Part shown: positions 16,536-22,529 of the stretch, piece after piece
Numbering within the stretch: position 1 is the stretch's first letter
How the letters are laid out: each line of letters starts with the position of its first letter
DNA from: Streptomyces sp. NRRL S-337
GTDB lineage: Bacteria; Actinomycetota; Actinomycetes; Streptomycetales; Streptomycetaceae
Reading direction: 5' to 3'
DNA length: 24,374 nucleotides
NCBI RefSeq assembly: GCF_000720175.1
Contig: NZ_JOIX01000103.1
Coordinates: 1 to 24,374 of the forward strand
The notes under the pieces: model-generated
Database searches by the model: none
What the model saw: only the letters and a program-made list of their open reading frames with translations
What the model was told of the DNA's origin: nothing
Program-made: the position numbers and the translations under genes

Positions 16536-17768
16536 ATGTCAGCCAAGCCGTCCTCAGCTTCCTCAGCTTCTTCGGGTTCCTCACCTTCTTCGACGGTTCC
16601 GCCGTTCGACCCGGGCGACCCGCTGGGCATCGACGACCTGCTCACCGACGAGGACCGCGCAGTCCGCGGCACCGTCCGCCGGTGGGCCGCCGACCGGGTC
16701 CTGCCGCACATCGCCGAGTGGTACGAGGCGGGCGAACTCCCCGGCATCCGCGAACTGGCCCGGGAACTCGGCTCGATCGGCGCCCTGGGCATGTCCCTGA
16801 CCGGCTACGGCTGCGCCGGCGCCTCCGCCGTCCAGTACGGCCTGGCCTGCCTGGAACTGGAGGCTGCCGACTCGGGCATCCGCTCGCTGGTCTCCGTACA
16901 GGGCTCGCTCGCCATGTACGCCATCTGGCGCTTCGGCTCCGAGGAGCAGAAGCAGCAGTGGCTGCCGGGGATGGCGGCCGGCGAGACCATCGGCTGCTTC
17001 GGCCTCACCGAGCCGGACCACGGCTCCGACCCGGCCGCGATGCGGACGTACGCCAAGAAGGACGGCGACGACTGGGTGCTGACCGGACGCAAGATGTGGA
17101 TCACCAACGGCTCGGTGGCCGGTGTCGCGGTGGTGTGGGCCCGGACCGACGACGGCATCCGCGGCTTCGTCGTACCCACCGACGCCCCGGGCTTCTCGGC
17201 CCCCGAGATCAAGCACAAGTGGTCCCTGCGCGCCTCGGTGACCAGCGAACTCGTCATGGACGAGGTACGGCTGCCGGCCGACGCGGTGCTCCCCGGCGTC
17301 ACCGGTCTGCGCGGCCCCCTCGGCTGCCTGAGCCACGCCCGCTACGGCATCGTCTGGGGCTCCATGGGCGCGGCCCGCGCCAGCTTCGAGGCGGCGCTCG
17401 AGTACGCCCGTACCCGGGAGCAGTTCGGCAAGCCGATCGGTGGCTTCCAGCTGACCCAGGCCAAGCTCGCCGACATGGCCGTCGAACTGCACAAGGGGAT
17501 CCTGCTGGCCCACCACCTGGGGCTGCGGATGGACGCGGGGCGGTTGCGCCCCGAGCAGATCAGCTTCGGCAAGCTGAACAACGTCCGGGAGGCGATCGAG
17601 ATCTGCCGCACGTCCCGGACGATCCTCGGCGCCAACGGGATCTCGCTGGAGTACCCCGTCATGCGGCACGCCACCAACCTCGAATCGGTGCTCACCTACG
17701 AGGGCACCGTCGAGATGCACCAGCTGGTGCTGGGCAAGGCGCTCACCGGGCTGGACGCCTTCCGCTGA
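16536..17768 (+). CDS. Acyl-CoA dehydrogenase, glutaryl-CoA dehydrogenase type
   Basis: This 410-residue FAD enzyme has the full acyl-CoA dehydrogenase fold. The FAD-binding block GCFGLTEPDHGSDP and the C-terminal catalytic Glu in YEGT (E389) are present. The segment E-A-A-D-S-G-I-R-S (E109, R116, S117) aligns with the glutarate-binding residues of human glutaryl-CoA dehydrogenase (Glu87, Arg94, Ser95), supporting glutaryl-CoA as substrate in lysine or tryptophan breakdown. Residues 2-20 are a Ser-rich tail outside the family. The ATG at 16536 has GGAGG at 16525-16529. No partner electron-transfer or CoA-transferase gene is nearby, so the pathway context is not shown. Confidence 0.9.
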   Translation: MSAKPSSASSASSGSSPSSTVPPFDPGDPLGIDDLLTDEDRAVRGTVRRWAADRVLPHIAEWYEAGELPGIRELARELGSIGALGMSLTGYGCAGASAVQYGLACLELEAADSGIRSLVSVQGSLAMYAIWRFGSEEQKQQWLPGMAAGETIGCFGLTEPDHGSDPAAMRTYAKKDGDDWVLTGRKMWITNGSVAGVAVVWARTDDGIRGFVVPTDAPGFSAPEIKHKWSLRASVTSELVMDEVRLPADAVLPGVTGLRGPLGCLSHARYGIVWGSMGAARASFEAALEYARTREQFGKPIGGFQLTQAKLADMAVELHKGILLAHHLGLRMDAGRLRPEQISFGKLNNVREAIEICRTSRTILGANGISLEYPVMRHATNLESVLTYEGTVEMHQLVLGKALTGLDAFR

Positions 17769-17809
17769 GCGGCCCCGCAGGCGCCGGCACCGCCCGGTGA
17801 CCGGCCCTG

Positions 17810-17893
17810 CGCTCAACTCTGGTTGCTGCCATACCCGGGGGTGACCCCCGGGCCCCCGGCCGGAGGGGCCGAGACGTCGCTCAACTCTGGTTG
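17810..17893. repeat. 16-bp direct repeat flanking a hairpin at the 3' end of the SepF-like gene
   Basis: CGCTCAACTCTGGTTG occurs at 17810-17825 and again at 17878-17893, a spacing of 68 bp. The second copy is the last codons and stop of the leftward SepF-like gene. The 52 bp between the copies hold the hairpin at 17834-17852. Confidence 0.75.
17834..17852. terminator. Hairpin between convergent acyl-CoA dehydrogenase and SepF-like genes
   Basis: CCCGGGGG-TGA-CCCCCGGG is an 8-bp perfect stem with a 3-nt loop, placed between the two convergent stops (17768 and 17881). It is the probable shared terminator. Confidence 0.6.
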
Positions 17894-18330
17894 AAGAAGC
17901 CGCCGTTGCGGTGGTCGCGGGTCTCGCCGCTGAGCACCCGGTAGTCGGCGGGGGTGAGCAGGAAGACCCGGGTGGCGACCCGCTCGATCGAACCGCGCAG
18001 GCCGAAGGTGAGGCCAGCCGCGAAGTCCACGACCCGCTTGGCGTCGGCGGACTCCATGGACGTCAGGTTGACGATCACCGGGACGCCCTCCCGGAACAGC
18101 TCGCCGATGCCACGGGCGTCCCGGAAGCTCTCCGGGGTGACCGTGGCGATGCGGGTGCCCTGGTCCTGAGCGGTCTCGTCGGCCACCCGGACCCGGGGGT
18201 CGGTCACCCAGGGGTTGCCACCCGGGCCGGCGGCATCGGGTCCCTCGGCGTAGTCGTCGTCGTAGTAGCGCTCGTCATCATTGTCGTCGACGAGGCCAAG
18301 CCAGGCACTCGCCTTGCGCACCGATCCCAT
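17881..18330 (-). CDS. sflA: SepF-like division protein, probably SflA
   Basis: This 149-residue protein has an N-terminal amphipathic helix ([11 protein letters not shown]) of the kind that anchors SepF to the membrane. An acidic Tyr/Asp-rich linker follows, then a C-terminal SepF (DUF552) domain of about 80 residues: [53 protein letters not shown] and [13 protein letters not shown]. SepF tethers FtsZ rings; streptomycetes also carry shorter paralogues SflA and SflB. Its short length and its place beside the acyl-CoA dehydrogenase and upstream of the der region match SflA from memory. The main sepF would sit with ftsZ, which is not here. The ATG at 18330 has GAGGAGG 5 nt upstream. Confidence 0.85.
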   Translation of the reverse strand: MGSVRKASAWLGLVDDNDDERYYDDDYAEGPDAAGPGGNPWVTDPRVRVADETAQDQGTRIATVTPESFRDARGIGELFREGVPVIVNLTSMESADAKRVVDFAAGLTFGLRGSIERVATRVFLLTPADYRVLSGETRDHRNGGFFNQS

Positions 18331-18576
18331 TGACGCCTCCTCTCACCCGTGGTCTGCGTGTGTTCCTGCCCCTATCGTCGTCCATCAGGCCGACAGAGTG
18401 CCAAGTGGATAGCGGCCGCACGGGGGGTTCGTGACACATCTGGTGCAAAGGGGGTGGCGCGCCATCAGCTTCCGCGCCCTACAAGGAAACTGACTGTATG
18501 AAGAGCGTAACGATCGGTATGCGATCGAGTGGTGACGTCAAGTGGCCGGTCCGGGCCGGGGCCTGATCCGCCCGGT
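18331..18576. other. Intergenic region between the SepF-like gene and the binding-protein operon
   Basis: No gene is seen. Its left end should hold the sflA promoter; on the minus strand TTGGCA and GATAGG occur, but about 22 bp apart, too far for a clear call. A small palindromic hairpin CGATCG-GTATG-CGATCG (18511-18527) and a weak 6-bp stem (18551-18575) lie just past the stop of the binding-protein gene and may end that transcript. Confidence 0.4.
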
Positions 18577-19530
18577 CTACTTGATCTCCGGCGGGCTGAT
18601 CTGCGACGTCTTGATCGCCGAGGGCCCGGTGCCCCACTTCTTCAGGATCCGCTCGTAGGTGCCGTCCTCCTTCAGATGGTTGACCGCGGCCCGGAAGGCG
18701 GGCGCCAGCGGGGTGCCCTTCTTGAACGCGAAGCCGACGTCGAGCCGTTTGAACTCGTTGAGGAACCGCAGGCCGGGCTGTTGTTCGACGGCGTACCGCA
18801 GCCCGTTGATGGTGCTCATCACCACGTCGCTGCGGCCCTGCTGGAGGGAGATCCACAGCGCGCCCTGCTCGGCGAAGGTCTTGACGTCGTACGGCTTCCT
18901 GCCGGCTTCCGGGCACAGGTGCCGGTTCTGCTCCAGCGTCGCCTCGAAGGTGGTGCCCGCGCCGGTGGCGACGGTCAGTCCGCACAGCTGCTTCAGCGAG
19001 GTGACCTTCTTCAGCGGGCTGTCCTGGCGGGCCGCGAAGCCCTGGCCGTCGTTGACGTACGTGACGAAGTCGAGGGTCCTGCGGCGCTCGTCGGTGACGC
19101 CGAAATTGCCGGTCCCCACGTCGTACTTGCCGCTGTCGAGGGCCGGCAGGATCGCCTCGAAGCTCGCCACCTCGCGGTGGATGCGCAGTCCGAGGGCCTT
19201 GCCGACCGCGTCCGCGAAGTCGATGTCCTGGCCGGCCAGGGTCGTGCCGTCGGGCAGATAGGTGGCGCCGGGCGGGGTGCCGACGGCGGCGGCGAGCGCG
19301 AGGGTGCCGCGCTTGCGGACCTCGGCGGGCAGCAGTTCCGCCGCGGCCGGGTCCTTGGTGACGCCGGAGACCACGTCGGTGGTGGGGATCTTGGCGTGCG
19401 CGGCGGCCGGCCCGGTGGCGCCGGCGGAGTCCGACGGGTCGCCCGAGCCGCAGGCGGTGAGCGCCAGGACCGCGGTGGACAGCAGGGCCGTGGCGCGCAG
19501 TGCGGTGGTGCGGGGCGTGGTGGGGGTCAT
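18577..19530 (-). CDS. Amino-acid-type ABC transporter substrate-binding lipoprotein
   Basis: This 317-residue lipoprotein belongs to the SBP_bac_3 family (polar amino acids and opines). The signal sequence ends in the lipobox LTAC with C27 as the lipidated residue. The mature protein has the two-lobe pattern: RGTLALAAAVGTPPGATYLPDG, GQDIDFADAVGKALGLRIHREV, FEAILPALDSGKYDVGTGNFGVTDERRRTLDF, and a C-terminal helix IKTSQISPPEIK. Two mature Cys probably form a disulfide. It is the third gene of a leftward operon, its ATG overlapping the GNAT stop. Together with the divergent permease (21630) it should form one importer. The ligand is not identifiable from sequence. Confidence 0.9.
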   Translation of the reverse strand: MTPTTPRTTALRATALLSTAVLALTACGSGDPSDSAGATGPAAAHAKIPTTDVVSGVTKDPAAAELLPAEVRKRGTLALAAAVGTPPGATYLPDGTTLAGQDIDFADAVGKALGLRIHREVASFEAILPALDSGKYDVGTGNFGVTDERRRTLDFVTYVNDGQGFAARQDSPLKKVTSLKQLCGLTVATGAGTTFEATLEQNRHLCPEAGRKPYDVKTFAEQGALWISLQQGRSDVVMSTINGLRYAVEQQPGLRFLNEFKRLDVGFAFKKGTPLAPAFRAAVNHLKEDGTYERILKKWGTGPSAIKTSQISPPEIK

Positions 19531-20033
19531 GGGCGCGGGGTCTCCAGGTGCTTCTCGAACGGCAGCGGGCCGATCGACTCCGGGTCGGCGGACAGGTCGA
19601 ACAGCGGCCGGTAGCCCGCGGCGAGGTAGAGGCCCTTGGCCTCGGGCTGGCGCGGGCCGGTGGTCAGGTGGATGCGGGTGTAGCCGCGGGCCGCGGCGTG
19701 CTGCTCCAGGGCCGCGAGGACCTGGCGGCCCAGTCCGCGCCGGCGGTGCGCGGAGTGCGTCCAGATCCTCTTGAGTTCGGCGGTCCGGGCATCGAGGCGG
19801 CGGTACGCGCCGCCGGCCACCGGCTCGCCGTCCGCAAGCAGCAGCAGGAAGGCGCCGCCGGGCGGGGCGAACTCCTCCGCCGGGTACTCCAGGCCGAGGT
19901 CGACCGGCTTGTGGTAGCGCGTGCGGTATTCGTGGGTCAGCTCGTCCAGCAGCGGGCGGGCGAGGGGATCGGTGACGGTGGTGTGCCGCACCGTCAGGTG
20001 ACGGCCCTTCAGGGGACCGGGTGTGGTGGTCAT
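19527..20033 (-). CDS. GNAT-family N-acetyltransferase
   Basis: This 168-residue enzyme has the GNAT acetyl-CoA-binding motif R97-R-R-G100-L-G102 preceded by LKRIWTHSAHR and followed by the helix VLAALEQHAAARGYTRI. A C-terminal strand (GLYLAAGYRPL) completes the fold. It probably acetylates a small amine rather than a ribosomal protein, judging from its neighbours. It lies between the monooxygenase and binding-protein genes with 4-nt ATGA overlaps on both sides, so all three are made together. In Bacillus sulfur-salvage operons (yxe, ytm) a GNAT enzyme N-acetylates the S-substituted cysteine before oxidation, which is the suggested role here by analogy. Confidence 0.85.
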   Translation of the reverse strand: MTTTPGPLKGRHLTVRHTTVTDPLARPLLDELTHEYRTRYHKPVDLGLEYPAEEFAPPGGAFLLLLADGEPVAGGAYRRLDARTAELKRIWTHSAHRRRGLGRQVLAALEQHAAARGYTRIHLTTGPRQPEAKGLYLAAGYRPLFDLSADPESIGPLPFEKHLETPRP

Positions 20034-21118
20034 CGGGCCGCCTCCGCGGCCGGCTCCGTTGCCCCGGCGGGTGCGGGCGAGGGCCAGGGCAGTGGGTCGG
20101 GCAGCTCGTGGCGCAGCGGGGGCAGTACCTCGGCGGCGGCCAGCCGCAGCACCTCGGCCTTGCGGGCGAACGGCAGCCCGGCGCTGTCCACGGAGAAGAA
20201 CTGCAGCGCATGGCCGTAGGCGAGGCGCTGCGACAGGATCTTGTCGACGATCCGCGCGGGCGAACCGACCAGCGCGGGACCGTGGTCGGCGGCCTCGTCC
20301 AGGGTGCGGAACGGGGTGTTGTTGCCCGGCACGTCGCGCGCGGCGACCGCCGTCTCGTAGTACGGCGCGAACTCCCGGCGGGCGGTGCGGTCGTCGGCCG
20401 CCGCGTAGAGGGTGCCGCCCGAGCCGACCAGCGCGGCAGCCGGATCGTGCCCGTGGTCCGCCCAGCGGGCCCGGTAGTGGTCGATCAGCTTGGCGTAATC
20501 GGCCACCGGCTGGATGACGTTGGCCGCGAGGACCGGATCGCCCCAGAGTGCCGCCAGCTCCACCGAACGCTCGCTGGTGGCGCTGCCGTGCCAGATGGTG
20601 GGCGGCCGCCGGAACGGGCGGGGCAGCACCGTGGCGTCCTTCAGCGGCGGCCGGAACCGGCCCGACCAGGTGACGTGCTCCTCGCTCCACAGCCGGCGCA
20701 GCAGTGCGTGGTTCTCCTCCAGCAGTGCGTACTGGTCGTCCGGATCGCGGTGGAAGAGGCGCCAGGGCTCGGGCGCGTTGCCCTTGCCGATGGTCAGCTC
20801 CAGCCGGCCGCCGGAGAGCTGGTCGACGGTTGCGTAGTCCTCCGCGACCCGTACCGGATCGAGGGTGGACAGCACGGTGACGGTGGTGAACAGCCGGATC
20901 CGGTGGGTCCGGGCGGCGATCGCGCCCAGCACCGCGGGCGGCGAGCTGGACAGGAACGGCGCACCGTGCCGCTCCCCGACACCGAAGGCGTCGAACCCCA
21001 ACTCCTCGGCAAGTACCGCGAGTTCGACGACCTCGCGGAGCCGGTCGTGGGGAGACAGGAGGCGCCCGGACAGCGCGTCCGGGACGTTGTCGATCAAAGT
21101 CATGACGCCGAAGCGCAT
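20030..21118 (-). CDS. LLM-class flavin-dependent monooxygenase
   Basis: This 362-residue protein is a luciferase-like (bacterial LLM) flavoprotein, a TIM-barrel enzyme that usually uses reduced FMN and oxygen. The N-terminal FGVMTLIDNVPD, FDAFGVGERHG, IRLFTTVTVLSTLDPVRVAEDYATVDQLSGGR and IWHGSATSERSVELAALWGDPVL blocks follow the family order. It lacks its own flavin reductase gene nearby. The ATG at 21118 has GAAGGG 6 nt upstream. It is the first gene of the leftward operon and lies behind a cysteine-ending leader peptide. By analogy with YxeK it may cleave a C-S bond in an N-acetylated cysteine derivative. Confidence 0.88.
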   Translation of the reverse strand: MRFGVMTLIDNVPDALSGRLLSPHDRLREVVELAVLAEELGFDAFGVGERHGAPFLSSSPPAVLGAIAARTHRIRLFTTVTVLSTLDPVRVAEDYATVDQLSGGRLELTIGKGNAPEPWRLFHRDPDDQYALLEENHALLRRLWSEEHVTWSGRFRPPLKDATVLPRPFRRPPTIWHGSATSERSVELAALWGDPVLAANVIQPVADYAKLIDHYRARWADHGHDPAAALVGSGGTLYAAADDRTARREFAPYYETAVAARDVPGNNTPFRTLDEAADHGPALVGSPARIVDKILSQRLAYGHALQFFSVDSAGLPFARKAEVLRLAAAEVLPPLRHELPDPLPWPSPAPAGATEPAAEAAR

Positions 21119-21363
21119 ACCGCGCCCTTCTGCGAGCGGGACGGAGGGAGGAGGAAGGAAGCACGAAAGGACGAAAGGACGAAAGGAAGGAGGAAAGGAA
21201 GAAGGGCCCCCTGGGGGGAGGGAGGCGTGACGAAGAGGGTGGAGCGAGGGGAGGGGTCGCCGAAGAAGCGGCGTGGCGTGTGAAGGCGCGCGGCGGAAGG
21301 ACGAGAAGAACCGCGGAAGGGGCCCGGCCTTATCGGCGACGGGCCGCAGGGCAGGGGGTCAGC
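21119..21363. other. Leader region between leader peptide and monooxygenase gene
   Basis: This 245-nt region lies between the leader-peptide stop and the LLM gene, so it would be transcribed as 5' UTR. It contains a purine-rich + strand tract, so the transcript itself would be pyrimidine-rich. I could not identify a clean terminator/antiterminator pair by eye. Confidence 0.5.
21163..21186. repeat. Three tandem copies of ACGAAAGG in a purine tract
   Basis: ACGAAAGG occurs three times in tandem (21163-21170, 21171-21178, 21179-21186), inside a nearly all-purine + strand stretch at about 21141-21209. It sits in the 5' UTR region of the leftward operon. Confidence 0.75.
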
Positions 21364-21435
21364 TCAACAGGACGACGACCACACACGACCGAAGTCGATG
21401 TGGTCGCGGGTGACCAGTCGCTGCCATGCGTACAT
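21364..21435 (-). CDS. Putative cysteine-responsive leader peptide
   Basis: This 23-codon ORF (minus strand) contains the core RLVTRDHIDFGRVWSSSC and stops directly after the Cys codon TGT. The pattern L-V-x-R-x-H-I/V-D-x-x-R-V-x-S...C matches the short leader peptides I recall upstream of actinobacterial sulfur-metabolism genes, where ribosome stalling at Cys codons controls the downstream operon. The ATG at 21435 was chosen because a -10-like hexamer ends 7 nt upstream; an ATG at 21456 would make 30 residues. It is followed by the LLM-GNAT-binding-protein operon 245 nt downstream. The match is to a pattern from memory and needs database confirmation. Confidence 0.65.
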   Translation of the reverse strand: MYAWQRLVTRDHIDFGRVWSSSC

Positions 21436-21442
21436 GCCAACA

Positions 21443-21471
21443 AGTGGAACAGGCATCCGTTTCGACGTCAA
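21443..21471 (-). promoter_or_regulatory. Candidate leaderless promoter of leader peptide
   Basis: On the minus strand TTGACG (21466-21471) and TCCACT (21443-21448) are 17 bp apart, and the second hexamer ends 7 nt before the ATG at 21435. The -35 is near consensus and the -10 is weak. The layout fits the leaderless leader peptides described in mycobacteria. Confidence 0.45.
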
Positions 21472-21507
21472 CCACGACGTGATCCATCGCTCACAGTGCG
21501 GACAGCC

Positions 21508-21538
21508 TTGACAACCCGGCGTGTTGACCCCATAGCCT
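21508..21538 (+). promoter_or_regulatory. Candidate promoter of the permease operon
   Basis: A perfect TTGACA (21508-21513) is followed by CATAGCCT; TAGCCT (21533-21538) lies 19 bp away and CATAGC 17 bp away. Transcription would start near 21545, leaving about 85 nt of leader before the permease ATG at 21630. This promoter faces away from the leader-peptide promoter, with about 36 bp between the two -35 elements. Confidence 0.55.
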
Positions 21539-21629
21539 CAAGGGCCGGTCGTGCTGAGGGGCGCGGCCCGCTCGTTCGTGTGAAGGCGCCGGAGCCCGTG
21601 CTCGCTCTCGGCATCCACGGAGCCTTCGC

Positions 21630-22529
21630 ATGCCCTTGGTCGACCCCGTTTCCGACACCCTCGACGCCCCGGCGGCACCCGCCGCGGTGCCCCCCGACAC
21701 CCCCGGCAACCCCGGCTCCCCGGACCCCGCCGCGCTCCGCATCGTGCCGCACCGGCGCACCGGCCGGCGGGCCGCGGCCGCCGTCGTCCTCGTCCTGCTG
21801 GCGCTGGCCCTCGTCTCCGTCGTCCGCAACGACGCCTTCCAATGGGACGTGGTCGCCGACTACTTCCTGACCACCGCCGTCCTGCGCGGCCTGGGGCTGA
21901 CGCTCTGGCTGACCGTGGCCGTCATGGTGCTCGGCTTCGCGCTGGGCACCGTGCTCGCGGCCATGCGGCTGTCGGACAACCCCGTGCTGCGCGGCGTGAG
22001 TTGGGGCTACGTCTGGCTCTTCCGGTCCATGCCGATCCTGGTGCAGCTGCTGTTCTGGTTCAACATCGGGGCGCTCTACCCGACGATCCTCGGCGTGCGG
22101 ACCGTCAACCTGCTCGACCCGGTCGGCGTCGCGGTCATCGGGCTGACCCTGCACGAGGCCGCCTACGCCGCCGAAGTGGTCCGCGGCGGCATCCTGTCGG
22201 TCGACAAGGGGCAGCTGGAGGCCGCCCAGTCGCTGGGGCTGGGCGCCTGGCGGCGGCTGCGCCGGATCGTGCTGCCGCAGGCCATGCGGGCGATCGTGCC
22301 ACCGGCCGGCAACATGCTGATCGGCACCCTCAAGGGCACCTCCATCGTCAGCGTCATCGCCGTCCAGGACCTGCTCTACTCCGTGCAGCTGGTTTACCAC
22401 CGCACCTATCAGGTCATCCCGCTGCTGCTGGTCGCCACCCTCTGGTACGTCATGGTCACCTCCGTGCTCAGCGCCGGGCAGTTCTTCGTCGAGCGGCACT
22501 ACGCCCGCGGTACGGCCGGTGCGCGGTGA
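21630..22529 (+). CDS. Polar amino acid ABC transporter permease
   Basis: This 299-residue inner-membrane subunit belongs to the HisM/GlnP-type family. After a Pro/Ala-rich 45-residue N-terminus it has five to six helices. The EAA loop, contacting the ATPase, is EAAQSLGLGAWRRLRRIVLPQ (E197-A-A), and the SMPILVQLLFW and PPAGNMLIGTLKGTSI blocks are typical. The ATG at 21630 has CGGAG upstream. It overlaps the next gene by 4 nt (GTGA). No ATP-binding subunit lies in the window, so it must be encoded elsewhere. It is paired by location with the divergent binding lipoprotein. Confidence 0.93.
   Translation: MPLVDPVSDTLDAPAAPAAVPPDTPGNPGSPDPAALRIVPHRRTGRRAAAAVVLVLLALALVSVVRNDAFQWDVVADYFLTTAVLRGLGLTLWLTVAVMVLGFALGTVLAAMRLSDNPVLRGVSWGYVWLFRSMPILVQLLFWFNIGALYPTILGVRTVNLLDPVGVAVIGLTLHEAAYAAEVVRGGILSVDKGQLEAAQSLGLGAWRRLRRIVLPQAMRAIVPPAGNMLIGTLKGTSIVSVIAVQDLLYSVQLVYHRTYQVIPLLLVATLWYVMVTSVLSAGQFFVERHYARGTAGAR

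Noticed and set aside
21426..21482. 18-codon plus-strand ORF beginning MRTCQQVEQ opposite the leader peptide
   Set aside because: It lacks the conserved leader pattern, has no ribosome binding site and ends upstream of the rightward promoter, so it would not be on that transcript.
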